64,000 nucleotides of DNA from Pseudovibrio exalbescens DSM 16456 (GTDB lineage: Bacteria; Pseudomonadota; Alphaproteobacteria; Rhizobiales; Stappiaceae), in the NCBI RefSeq assembly GCF_000422785.1, contig NZ_AUGS01000005.1:62001-126000 (forward strand). The letters are read 5' to 3'. Every line of letters starts with the position of its first letter. Position 1 is the stretch's first letter. Shown here in pieces: positions 47,458 through 56,000 of this stretch. The translations under genes and the position numbers were made by a program. Below the pieces are notes generated by a model. The model was not told the DNA's origin, searched no databases, and saw only the letters and a program-made list of their open reading frames with translations.

Positions 47458-49521
47458 TTAAGCAGCTTCGTTTTCGGTCATCAACCCTCGGCCCTTAAGC
47501 AGGGGGGCAATACTTGGCATTTTACCCCGGAATGCAATGTAGGCGTCTTCCGGGTCCTGACGTCCTCCTGCAGAATAAATGGCTTGCTTGAGCCGTGCTG
47601 CCGTCTCCGGGTGGAACGGATCGCCCGCTTCCTTAAAGGCCTCGAAGGCATCCGCATCCATGACTTCCGACCAGATATAGCTATAGTATCCCGCTGAGTA
47701 GCCGTCGCCGGCAAAGGCGTGAGCCAGATGCGGTGTCCGGTGCCGCATGACGATCTGGGACGGCATTCCGATTTTCTCCAGTACCTGCTGCTCGAATGAT
47801 TGTGGCTCGAAGGTCTCCGGATCTGCCTCGCTGTGAATGGCCATGTCCACGATTGCGGTCGCAAGATACTCGACCGTTGCAAAGCCTTGATTGAAGTTTG
47901 CTGCGGCCAGAAGCCGATCCAGCAGTTCTTGAGGTATTGGTGCTCCGGTCTTGTAGTGCACGGCAAAGCGCTGCAGTACTTCGGGTTCGGATAGCCAGTG
48001 CTCATAAAGTTGGGAGGGCAGTTCGACAAAATCCCGAGAGACGCTGGTTCCTGAAATCACAGGGTAGGTGACGTCGGAGAGCAGGCCATGGAGCGCATGA
48101 CCGAATTCATGGAACAAGGTGCGTGCGTCGTCAAACGTCAACAGCGTTGGTTCTCCGGCCGGTGCCTTAGAGAAGTTCATGACATTGACAATCACGGGTG
48201 CCACCGTGCCCCGCGTACGGTGCTGTTTGCGAAAGGCGCTCATCCAGGCGCCTGAGCGCTTTGATGTACGTGCAAAGTAATCACCAATGAAGATGCCTCG
48301 GTGGCTACCATCCGCATCAAGAACCTCAAAAACCTTCAGGTCGGGGTGATATCTGTCGACTTCGTGCAATTCGCGGAAAGAAATGCCGAACAATCGGTTG
48401 GCACTGTCAAATGCAGCCTCGATCATTTTGTCGAGCTGGAAATAAGGTTTTACTTGTTCTTCATCGAGTTCATGGCGTTGCTGTCGCACTTTTTCGGCGT
48501 AGTATCGCCAGTCCCAAGGGGCAATTTCCACATTGTCTCCCAGAGAACTTGCCATGTCTTGGAGGTCCGCCACTTCTTCAAGGGCTTTGGCCCTGGCTGG
48601 CAGCCAGATGCTGTCCAGCAGAGATGCTACAGCGTCCGGTGTCTTGGCCATGGTATCGTCCAGCTTGAACGCCGCAAAGTTGTCGTAGCCCAGCAACCGC
48701 GCGCGCTCATGCCGAAGGGCAACAGTCTCCGTGATAATTTCAAGATTGTTGGTCTCACCGGGATTTTCGCCGCGGCTTGCCCAAGCTTTGAAGGCTTTTT
48801 CGCGCAGGTCTCGGCGCTTGGAAAACTGCAGGAATGGCTCAATGGATGACCGGGATAGCGTGATGACATAGGCGCCATCCTCGCCGCGATCTTGAGCCGC
48901 CTCTCGTGCCGCTTCAATCAAAAACGACGGGAGCCCAGCCAGGTCTTGCTCGTCCTTCAAGACCAGCTTGTAGTTTGCTTCATCTGCAAGAACATTTTGG
49001 GCAAATTGTGTGCCGAGGGTTGCAAGGCGCTGGGTAATCTCAGAGATCCGCTGCTTGGCCTCGTCAGAAAGAGCTGCACCGGCGCGTAGGAAGCTGGTTG
49101 TGTAGCGTTCAAGAACGCGCTCCTGTTCAGCGTCGAGGTTCAGTGTTTGCTTGGTCGCATTGAGGCTCTCGATGCGTTGGTAAAGTGCCGGGTTCAGCAA
49201 GATCCTGGAGCTGTGTGCGGCCAGCTTGGGAGCAATCTCACGCTCAGTGGCTTGAAGGGTCGGATTTGTGTGCGCCCCGGAGAGGTTGAAGAAAACAGAT
49301 GCGACCTGTGTCAACTTCTCCCCCGCGGTTTCCAACGCCAGAATTGTATTGTCGAAACTTGGGGCGTCAGGGTTGTTGGCTATGGCTTCCACGTCGGCTT
49401 CTGCAACTGACAGAGCAGCGTCAAATGCAGGTCCAAAGTCTTCCGGCTGGATTTGTGAAAAAGGGGGAAGGCCAAACGGGGTCTCCCAATCCTGAAGCAG
49501 GACGGAGCTGTGCGTGCTCAT
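47458..49521 (-). CDS. M3 family metallopeptidase (oligopeptidase A / Dcp-like)
   Basis: A zinc oligopeptidase degrading short peptides. The 687-residue product has the zinc motif HEFGHALHG (HEFGH at 471-475) and the family C-terminal pattern HAFAGDGYSAGYYSYIWSEV. DFVELPSQLYEHWL is also typical of the Dcp/PrlC branch. No signal peptide is seen, so it is cytosolic. The frame opens at 49671, but the ATG at 49521 has GGAGAA before it and gives the family start. Dcp versus PrlC cannot be separated without alignment. Confidence 0.94.
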   Translation of the reverse strand: MSTHSSVLLQDWETPFGLPPFSQIQPEDFGPAFDAALSVAEADVEAIANNPDAPSFDNTILALETAGEKLTQVASVFFNLSGAHTNPTLQATEREIAPKLAAHSSRILLNPALYQRIESLNATKQTLNLDAEQERVLERYTTSFLRAGAALSDEAKQRISEITQRLATLGTQFAQNVLADEANYKLVLKDEQDLAGLPSFLIEAAREAAQDRGEDGAYVITLSRSSIEPFLQFSKRRDLREKAFKAWASRGENPGETNNLEIITETVALRHERARLLGYDNFAAFKLDDTMAKTPDAVASLLDSIWLPARAKALEEVADLQDMASSLGDNVEIAPWDWRYYAEKVRQQRHELDEEQVKPYFQLDKMIEAAFDSANRLFGISFRELHEVDRYHPDLKVFEVLDADGSHRGIFIGDYFARTSKRSGAWMSAFRKQHRTRGTVAPVIVNVMNFSKAPAGEPTLLTFDDARTLFHEFGHALHGLLSDVTYPVISGTSVSRDFVELPSQLYEHWLSEPEVLQRFAVHYKTGAPIPQELLDRLLAAANFNQGFATVEYLATAIVDMAIHSEADPETFEPQSFEQQVLEKIGMPSQIVMRHRTPHLAHAFAGDGYSAGYYSYIWSEVMDADAFEAFKEAGDPFHPETAARLKQAIYSAGGRQDPEDAYIAFRGKMPSIAPLLKGRGLMTENEAA

Positions 49522-49630
49522 ATGGTTCTCCGGGTATGATGCAATTCTGTTACCCGGCAATATGGGCAGCAGCACAGCTCGCGTAAAGACTGGCAAGTCC
49601 ACGGGTATGTTCGGAACATGCTTGGCCGGA

Positions 49631-50200
49631 CTATCGAGTGGACAACTCTGCCTTGTTTTGCGGAAGTTCATCCACTGGCTTGGCCAGTGTCATCACCCAG
49701 AAATTCCGGTAGGTTCCATCCTTTCGGTTGGTTCTGGCAATGCCCATGTGCGTTACATAGGGGTTGAGAAGATTTTTGTTGTGATCTTTCGAGGTTTTCC
49801 AACCGGTCATGGCAGCGGATATCGAAGCATAGCCTGCGCCCAAGTTTTCAGCACCGGCTGCGGAGAGATAGCCGCCGGTTTGAGTGCGTTTCATCAGACT
49901 CGGGCCAGAGTGGCGCCGTGTCTTGAGCGAATCGAGACGTGCCACGTGGTCAGCCATTTCCTGAGAAACCTCATTCAAATGCGCGTCCAGTTGCAACGGG
50001 GGCAGGTCGTGTTTGGCACGCCATGCATTTGTTTGTCGCAGCGCTTCCTGCCTGTCGACGGCAACCTGATAGATCTCGGGCTCTTGTGAGAGGTCAGATA
50101 GGGAACTACAGCCGCCTAGAATGGCAAGAGCCATTAGGGCACCGAGTCCCAGCGCGCCAACAGTTCGGCGACGGGTTACATGTCCATTAGTAAGCGTCAA
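49631..50200 (-). CDS. CAP (SCP/PR-1-like) domain lipoprotein
   Basis: An envelope protein with a CAP domain, a fold of diverse and mostly unproven function in bacteria. A TRRR n-region and hydrophobic core lead to the lipobox LGGCSSL. The CAP domain begins LRQTNAWRAKHDLPPLQLD. It includes VARLDSLKTRRHSG and GAENLGAGYASISAAMTGWKTSKDHNKNLLNPYVTHMGIA, which holds the conserved GW..S..H segment. The start is unclear: no ATG precedes the signal within a reasonable distance. I propose the TTG at 50200, though the frame is open to 50590. Confidence 0.75.
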   Translation of the reverse strand: MTLTNGHVTRRRTVGALGLGALMALAILGGCSSLSDLSQEPEIYQVAVDRQEALRQTNAWRAKHDLPPLQLDAHLNEVSQEMADHVARLDSLKTRRHSGPSLMKRTQTGGYLSAAGAENLGAGYASISAAMTGWKTSKDHNKNLLNPYVTHMGIARTNRKDGTYRNFWVMTLAKPVDELPQNKAELSTR

Positions 50201-50481
50201 AGATAACAATCCCGAATTGAATGTAGAAGAAGAGTCCCTGTCCCTCAGCCTTTGTTGGAGAAAAATGGCAGTATCAAGGGGCGGGAGATACAATGTATAA
50301 ATCGTCGATTGATTGGGGATAGGTTGTCCAAAATATACAAGCACTGTGAAAAATAAGTCGAATTTTAACAAAATGCCACAGTGCGCAAGTGATATGAAGT
50401 ATGGCGACTCTATGGCATCTTTTGATTGATGGAACTGGCTGCAGAAGTGCATTGAGTTGAGTATCGGGAAGGTAGAGCAAT

Positions 50482-52206
50482 ATGGCCGGGGCACATACCC
50501 AAACTCAGGACGCGCAGAGTGCCGGCGCTTCAGGACAACGACCGTCCTTGTCGCCCGGATTGCGTTTGATTGGTACGCGCCTGTTTGCACCCTTGGCCCT
50601 CGTCATTTTGTGTTTGGCCGTTTTCCTTCCCGGTCAGATGTCGGTGCCGCCGTTGGATCGAGATGAACCCCGGTTTGCACAGGCCAGCAAACAGATGGCC
50701 GAAAGCGGCGATTACATCAACATCCACTTTCTTGGAGACCGTCGGAACAACAAGCCCGTAGGTATTTACTGGTTGCAGTCGCTCGCCGTGAAGGCCAGCG
50801 GTTATGGCGCTGAAGCGCCTATCTGGGTTTATCGATCTGTCTCTGTTGTGGGTGCCACACTTGCGGTTTTGCTGACCTATTGGGTTGGACTTGCAGTGAT
50901 GTCGTCGTCCGCTTCATTTGTATCTGCTGCATTGATGGGCCTGACGTTTATCGTGACTACAGAGGCGCATCTTGCCAAAACCGACGCGTTCTTGTTGGCG
51001 TCAGTGGTGTTGGCGCAAGGGGCCTTGGCCCGGCTGTGGTTGGCGCGCAACAGCGAGGGAAGCAGCTGGCTGTTGGCCGCCCTGTTTTGGGTTGGGCTGG
51101 CCGTTGGTACTTTGCTCAAGGGGCCGATTGGGCTCATGATTTCAGGTTTGACCATTGTGTCTTTGTGCCTTTGGAAGCATGAGGTCCGTTGGTTGGCTCG
51201 GCTGCGTCCCTTGAGCGGTTTCATTCTCTTTCTGGTGCTGGTGCTGCCTTGGTATGTGGCGATCTATCGGGAAACCAATGGCGGTTTCTTTCTGGATTCA
51301 ATCGGGCGGGATCTTTTGGCCAAGGTCGGTGAAGGGCAGGAAAGTCATGGCGCGCCACCGTTGACACACCTGCTGGCCGGCATTGTTGTCTTCTGGCCGC
51401 TTTCGGCCTTTGTGGTGCTTGCCATCCCCGGCGTATGGCGGCAGCGAAGTGCGGACTGTGTGGTGTTTGCCTTGTGTTGGCTGGTGCCGTCATGGATCGT
51501 GTTCGAGTTCGTATCGACAAAGCTGCCGCATTACACCATGCCGTTGCTGCCGGCGCTGGCACTGATGATGGGCTATGTTCTGGTGGAGCGTGGGTCCTGG
51601 CCAAAGCGTGCCGTACTGTATTGGCTTGCTGCGGGGTTGCTTGTTGCAATTCCCCTGCTGATTTTCGCTTCAAGTTTGGCTTTGCCGATCTACTTGCAGA
51701 GCTGGCCGTCTCCCCCTGGTGTGCTGATTGCATTTGTGGGGGCTGTGTTAGGCATTATGGCTGCAGTTCGTGTCAAGCAGCGGGCGATCCTGAATGCACT
51801 GTGGCCGGTAGCTGGCACATCCATTACGCTGCTATTGGCGTTCTGGGCCTTCGTGGCACCATCCCTTACGCCGATCTGGTTGTCCCCACGGCTGGTTGAC
51901 GTCATTGAGGCAGGGACCTCCTGTGAAAACCCCTCAGTGATAACAGTTGGGTTTAATGAACCCAGCTATGTTTTCCTTTTGACCTCGAGGGTTACCTTGG
52001 GGAATGCTGAGAGTGCTGCATCGTTTTTGAGTACGACGCCGGCCGATCCCTGCAAGGTAGCGACGGTTGAGACGGCCCATGCTGAAGCATTCGAGAATGC
52101 GGCAAGGGAAGCCGGTGTAACCTTGAAACAAATTGGGTCGGTTTCAGGCATCAACATCAACGGCGGAGATGAGCAGGTCATAGGGGTATATCTCAACGGG
52201 GGGTAA
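50482..52206 (+). CDS. ArnT-like glycosyltransferase family 39 (polyprenyl-phosphate-sugar transferase)
   Basis: A 574-residue integral membrane GT-C enzyme with about 11-12 hydrophobic segments. The first periplasmic loop carries the PMT/ArnT signature PPLDRDEPRFAQASKQMAE, with the catalytic-type Asp/Glu, and GDRRNNKPVGIYWLQ. Such enzymes move a sugar from a polyprenyl phosphate donor to lipid A, LPS core or protein on the periplasmic side. The acceptor is inferred from the following PAP2, GT2 and LAB_N genes. AAGG precedes the ATG. It is the first gene of the set. Confidence 0.9.
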   Translation: MAGAHTQTQDAQSAGASGQRPSLSPGLRLIGTRLFAPLALVILCLAVFLPGQMSVPPLDRDEPRFAQASKQMAESGDYINIHFLGDRRNNKPVGIYWLQSLAVKASGYGAEAPIWVYRSVSVVGATLAVLLTYWVGLAVMSSSASFVSAALMGLTFIVTTEAHLAKTDAFLLASVVLAQGALARLWLARNSEGSSWLLAALFWVGLAVGTLLKGPIGLMISGLTIVSLCLWKHEVRWLARLRPLSGFILFLVLVLPWYVAIYRETNGGFFLDSIGRDLLAKVGEGQESHGAPPLTHLLAGIVVFWPLSAFVVLAIPGVWRQRSADCVVFALCWLVPSWIVFEFVSTKLPHYTMPLLPALALMMGYVLVERGSWPKRAVLYWLAAGLLVAIPLLIFASSLALPIYLQSWPSPPGVLIAFVGAVLGIMAAVRVKQRAILNALWPVAGTSITLLLAFWAFVAPSLTPIWLSPRLVDVIEAGTSCENPSVITVGFNEPSYVFLLTSRVTLGNAESAASFLSTTPADPCKVATVETAHAEAFENAAREAGVTLKQIGSVSGININGGDEQVIGVYLNGG

Positions 52207-52339
52207 GGCCATTACTGTAGAAACAGAAAGCCAGCATCTTTCCTATCGGCGCCATGGGGCAGGGCGCCTTGAAAGCTCGGGGCAATCCCGTGGTTTGCGC
52301 GCTCGGATACGCACGACCTTGAATGTGTTGGCGCGCCGC

Positions 52340-53176
52340 ATGCAGCACCAGTTCAAAAGCGGCATTGCTCTTTTTCGAGGGCGGGATAGCCGAGTGGAGC
52401 GACTTCGCCATCCGTTACCTGAAGGTCATCGCCCGCAAGATCTTGCGGCTATCCTCTTGTTGTTTTGTGGGCTGTCAATGGTGTTGCTGGATGCGCACCT
52501 TCATGAGTGGCTTGATGTTGTGCCGGGTGGCTACAGCTCCTTTTTCGGCTGGGTCACGGATTTCGGCAAGTCAGACTGGATGCTGGCAGTGTCGGGTCTT
52601 GTGTTTTTGAGCTTGCTGGCGTTGAACCATGAGACCGTTTCGTATCGCGCGCGGCTAGGTCTGCATATTGTCATGACGGGTGCCGCTTTTGTGTTCGTCA
52701 GCGTGGCGACCAGTGGGATTCTTGTGGTGATACTAAAATGGTGCATCGGGCGTGCCCGACCGAAGCTTGTTGAAACCATGGGGCCTGTTCATTTCGACCC
52801 CTTTATTTTCCATGGTAAGTTCACCAGCTTTCCAAGCGGGCATTCCACATCCGTTGCCGCTTGTGCCGTGGCGTTGGCGTTGTTGATGCCCAGCTATCGC
52901 CGGTTTATTCTCGTAGTTGGGTTTTGGATCGCGGTCAGTCGCATCATGGTCGGAGCACACTATCCAAGCGATGTGATTGCTGGCGTGCTATTCGGCGGTA
53001 CGGTCTCTTATATGGTCGCGCGCTGGATGGCCCGGCGGGGGATTGGCTTTAAATATACTCAAAACGGGAATATTATTCCTGCGTTTTATGGTAACTCCTC
53101 TGTTAAAGCGTGTAGATCCCTGTGGGGATTCGTCAGGAGCGCCACTTCAATACCTGTGAAGACCAAAGTTGCATAG
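52340..53176 (+). CDS. PAP2-family membrane phosphatase
   Basis: A 278-residue PAP2 phosphatase with six hydrophobic segments. All three active-site motifs are present: KWCIGRARPK (about residues 133-142), FPSGHSTS (about 164-171) and SRIMVGAHYPSDVIAG (about 200-215). Its place between an ArnT-like transferase and a polyprenyl-phosphate glycosyltransferase suggests it acts on lipid A phosphates (LpxE/LpxF-like) or recycles undecaprenyl diphosphate. The frame is open to a TTG at 52295; I chose the first ATG, without strong support. Confidence 0.88.
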   Translation: MQHQFKSGIALFRGRDSRVERLRHPLPEGHRPQDLAAILLLFCGLSMVLLDAHLHEWLDVVPGGYSSFFGWVTDFGKSDWMLAVSGLVFLSLLALNHETVSYRARLGLHIVMTGAAFVFVSVATSGILVVILKWCIGRARPKLVETMGPVHFDPFIFHGKFTSFPSGHSTSVAACAVALALLMPSYRRFILVVGFWIAVSRIMVGAHYPSDVIAGVLFGGTVSYMVARWMARRGIGFKYTQNGNIIPAFYGNSSVKACRSLWGFVRSATSIPVKTKVA

Positions 53177-53232
53177 TCATTCATGCACTTCTTCGGGTTG
53201 GTCTTCCTGAGTGCGAAATAGGAATACATGTC

Positions 53233-54021
53233 ATGAGTGGCGGTTATGCTGTGAGCACGCCTGAAATTACTGTAGTGGTCCCCGCGAAGGATGAGAGAGA
53301 CAATCTGCCATTTCTACTCGATGAAATCGCTGCGGCGCTCTCGGCCTGGTCTTTTGAAGTTATCGTCGTGGATGATGGCTCTACCGATGGTACGGCTGAC
53401 GTACTGGCGGAGTATGGCCGCGATCATGGTTTTTTGCGTGTGCTGCGTCATGATCGGTCGGGTGGCCAGAGTTGTGCAGTCCGGTCCGGGCTTTTACACG
53501 CGCGGGGGCGTGTTCTGATCACCATCGATGGGGATGGTGAGAATGATCCGGCCTACATGCCTGAATTATTGGCAGCGCTTCAGGCTGGCGGGCCGATGAC
53601 AGGACTGGCCGCAGGACAGAGGCTGGGTCGCAAGGCCAGTTTTGTCAAACGCGTGGCGTCCAGAGCAGCCAATCGGTTGCGAGGTGCGCTGTTGCAGGAC
53701 AATACGCGTGATAGCGGCTGCGGTCTCAAGGCAATCCGTACAGAAGTTTTCAAACGGCTGCCTTATTTTGATGGGTGGCACCGTTTTCTGCCTGCACTGG
53801 TGATCCGGGAGGGCTTTCAAGTCACCCACGTTGACATAGTCGACCGTCAGCGACGCCATGGGGCGTCCAAGTACGGGATTTTTGATCGCGCTCTTGTTGG
53901 GGTTCTGGATTTGTATGGCGTGTGGTGGCTCCGCAGGCGACGGCGGTGTTTGCCCCAGATTGAGGAAGTGGTAATGGAACGACACTCCGCTCCGGCGCCG
54001 GCCGAGGAGCGAGCCGGATGA
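53233..54021 (+). CDS. Glycosyltransferase family 2, polyprenyl-phosphate sugar synthase-like
   Basis: A 262-residue GT-A enzyme of the DPM1/ArnC type, likely making a polyprenyl-phosphate-linked sugar. Motifs are EITVVVPAKDERDNLPFLLDEI, VIVVDDGSTDGTADVL, the DxD-type TIDGDGENDP, and RDSGCGLKAIRTEVFKRLPYFDGWHRFLPALV. The last includes the acceptor-loop pattern of this group. Unlike ArnC it lacks C-terminal membrane segments. The ATG at 53233 is chosen; the frame extends to 53122, overlapping the PAP2 gene. Its stop overlaps the next start by 4 nt. Confidence 0.9.
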   Translation: MSGGYAVSTPEITVVVPAKDERDNLPFLLDEIAAALSAWSFEVIVVDDGSTDGTADVLAEYGRDHGFLRVLRHDRSGGQSCAVRSGLLHARGRVLITIDGDGENDPAYMPELLAALQAGGPMTGLAAGQRLGRKASFVKRVASRAANRLRGALLQDNTRDSGCGLKAIRTEVFKRLPYFDGWHRFLPALVIREGFQVTHVDIVDRQRRHGASKYGIFDRALVGVLDLYGVWWLRRRRRCLPQIEEVVMERHSAPAPAEERAG

Positions 54022-54335
54022 TTGAAGCACTTTGGGCTTGGTTTTATGAGGTTTTCATCGAGCGCCTCGACTTCTGGATGTTCTGGGGACTGCTGGCGCA
54101 GAGCATGTTCATGATGCGGTTTCTGGTTCAGTGGCTGGCTTCTGAACGAGTTGGCAAGTCGATCGTGCCGATTGCCTTCTGGTTTTTCTCAATCGGCGGG
54201 GGCTTGCTGCTTTTAACCTACGGCATTGCACGTAAGGATGCGGTAATTATTCTCGGGCAAGGGCTTGGGCTGGTCATTTATTTCCGCAATCTGCGTCTGA
54301 TCTATAAAGAACGACGCAAGGATCCGAGTTTCTAA
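54018..54335 (+). CDS. Lipid-A-disaccharide synthase N-terminal-like (LAB_N) membrane protein
   Basis: A 105-residue membrane protein with three hydrophobic segments matching the LAB_N domain. Motifs include FWGLLAQSMFMMRFLVQWLASE, SIVPIAFWFFSIGGGLLLL and GQGLGLVIYFRNLRLI. The domain belongs to the PQ-loop-like membrane fold and occurs beside GT2 and ArnT-like enzymes. A role in moving the lipid-linked sugar across the membrane is an inference. ATGA overlap with the GT2 gene shows coupled translation. Confidence 0.9.
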   Translation: MIEALWAWFYEVFIERLDFWMFWGLLAQSMFMMRFLVQWLASERVGKSIVPIAFWFFSIGGGLLLLTYGIARKDAVIILGQGLGLVIYFRNLRLIYKERRKDPSF

Positions 54336-54370
54336 GTAATCTTCACTCTGTGTTTCAGCTGTTTTACTCG

Positions 54371-54405
54371 GCCACCGCAGATCCGCTCTGCGGTGGCTTT
54401 GTATT
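54371..54405 (+). terminator. Rho-independent terminator of the ArnT/PAP2/GT2/LAB_N set
   Basis: GCCACCGCAGA (54371-54381) and TCTGCGGTGGC (54387-54397) form a perfect 11-bp stem around TCCGC, followed by TTTGTATTTTT. Confidence 0.93.
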
Positions 54406-54709
54406 TTTGCGTATCTTTTGTGCGTTGAACTCCGGAAAACATAGGCGACACTTGCATACACATGGGTGATGCTTGTCTCACAAATATTGATGACTTCATT
54501 CCGCTAAGTTTTATTTATGAATAATTTGTTTAAGTCTAAGTCTTTGGTTGTGGTTCGATAAGCTATATCTACCATATTTCTAATATTGCGTTGCACAAGT
54601 CATGTGCATCAGTTGATTTAAAAGCGGGCAACTTTCCTGAATTGTAGTCAAATGACTTTTGCGTTAAGCGAATATCTTAAAGTTCGATATTTTTACTAAC
54701 TGTTTCCTC

Positions 54710-54738
54710 TTGACGGGGTCGGAAAAATGCCTTCGAAT
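54710..54738 (+). promoter_or_regulatory. Predicted promoter of aapJ
   Basis: TTGACG (54710-54715) and TCGAAT (54733-54738) are 17 nt apart, matching 5/6 and 4/6 of the sigma-70 consensus. It implies a leader of about 135 nt before the aapJ ATG. Confidence 0.5.
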
Positions 54739-54880
54739 GCTTGCGCAGGGGCAGTTGAAGCCAAAGGGGGGCTTTAAGGGTACTACCTCGTATTCCGGTG
54801 GCTTCGGCCTGTTGGTCGGCGACCTGCTGCTTCTGAAAACGCATAAGCTAAAAATTGGACTAACAAAGAGGCCCAATTCT

Positions 54881-55915
54881 ATGAAAAGCAAATACCTTCC
54901 AGTAGCACTGAGTGCCGTGTTCGGTCTCGCCGCGATGACGGCCGCATCCGCCAGCACTCTTGAGGAAGTCCAGGAGCGGGGCATATTGAACTGCGGTGTG
55001 TCGACCGGCTTGGCTGGCTTCTCGCAGATTGACGACAATGGTGATTGGCAAGGCTTTGACGTTGCCGTTTGCCGCGCAGTGGCCGCGGCAGTTCTTGACG
55101 ATCCCAATGCCGTTCAGTTCGTTCCAACGACCGGCAAGACGCGCTTTACGGCGCTCGCCTCTGGCGAGATCGACATGCTGGCGCGCAACACAACCTGGAC
55201 CTTCACACGTGACGCCGACCTGAAGTTCACCTTCATTGGCGTTAATTACTATGATGGCCAGGGTTTCATGGTCCCAAAAGAGCTTGGTGTTGAATCTGCA
55301 CTTGAGCTTGATGGCGCGACAGTCTGCATTCAGACCGGTACGACAACCGAGCTGAATCTGGCCGATTACTTCCGCAAGCATGGTATGTCTTACGACCCCG
55401 TGCCAATTGAAACCAACACAGAAGCGCGTCAGAACTACCTTGCCGGCGCGTGTGACGTTTACACCACCGACGCTTCTGGTCTGGCCGCCAGCCGTTCGAG
55501 CTTCGAAACTCCTGCTGACCATGTGATCCTTCCAGAGATCATCTCCAAGGAGCCTCTTGGCCCGCTTGTCCGTCATGGTGACAACCAGTGGGAAGACATC
55601 GTTCGCTGGGTGCTGAATGCTCTAATCATCGCCGAGGAAAAGGGCATTACTGCCGCCAATGCGGATGAGAAGAAGGCTCAATCTACCGCTCCGGGCGCTG
55701 ACACCGAAATTGCTCGTCTTTTGGGCGCTGAAGGTGAGTATGGCGCGATCATCGGTCTGGATAATGACTTCGCCTTGCGCGCCATCAAGGCGGGCGGCAA
55801 CTATGGTGAGCTGTTTGCCAAAACCATTGGTGAGGACACCAAGATTGGTCTTGCGCGCGGGCTGAACGCACAGTGGACCGACGGCGGTCTGCTGTACGCG
55901 CCTCCGTTCCGTTAA
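54881..55915 (+). CDS. aapJ: General L-amino acid ABC transporter, periplasmic binding protein
   Basis: Captures amino acids in the periplasm and delivers them to AapQM. The 344-residue product has a clear signal peptide (MKSKYLPVALSAVFGLAAMTAASA). The SBP family 3 domain follows, with GILNCGVSTGLAGFSQ, WQGFDVAVCRAVAAAVL, TGKTRFTALASGEIDML and GDNQWEDIVRWVLNALI. Starts further upstream are rejected because the signal peptide begins at this ATG. A strong hairpin in the 85 nt before aapQ should raise aapJ transcript over the rest. Confidence 0.97.
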   Translation: MKSKYLPVALSAVFGLAAMTAASASTLEEVQERGILNCGVSTGLAGFSQIDDNGDWQGFDVAVCRAVAAAVLDDPNAVQFVPTTGKTRFTALASGEIDMLARNTTWTFTRDADLKFTFIGVNYYDGQGFMVPKELGVESALELDGATVCIQTGTTTELNLADYFRKHGMSYDPVPIETNTEARQNYLAGACDVYTTDASGLAASRSSFETPADHVILPEIISKEPLGPLVRHGDNQWEDIVRWVLNALIIAEEKGITAANADEKKAQSTAPGADTEIARLLGAEGEYGAIIGLDNDFALRAIKAGGNYGELFAKTIGEDTKIGLARGLNAQWTDGGLLYAPPFR

Positions 55916-55932
55916 GAGCGCACCTGCTTGAG

Positions 55933-55972
55933 AAGGCGCTGTTGCCGGAGGCCGGGGACAGCGCCTTTTTTC
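55933..55972 (+). terminator. Intra-operon terminator between aapJ and aapQ
   Basis: AAGGCGCTGT (55933-55942) pairs with ACAGCGCCTT (55958-55967), followed by T6. It probably terminates most transcripts after aapJ, giving excess binding protein over the membrane components. Confidence 0.88.
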
Positions 55973-56000
55973 TAAAACAATGAAAAGAAGCGGACAGCGA

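Larger units (their letters stand above)
54336..54880. other. Long AT-rich intergenic region upstream of aapJ
   Basis: A 545-nt gap. It begins with the terminator of the glycolipid operon (54371-54405). An AT-rich stretch (about 54480-54700) follows, then a promoter-like pair (54710-54738) and a leader of about 140 nt. A frame open from 54710 runs into aapJ but codes for nothing recognisable. No separate gene is seen. Confidence 0.6.

Noticed and set aside
54710-54880. Extended aapJ start 57 codons upstream
   Set aside because: The signal peptide begins at the ATG at 54881, and an N-terminal extension would bury it. The TTG at 54710 is better read as a -35 element.
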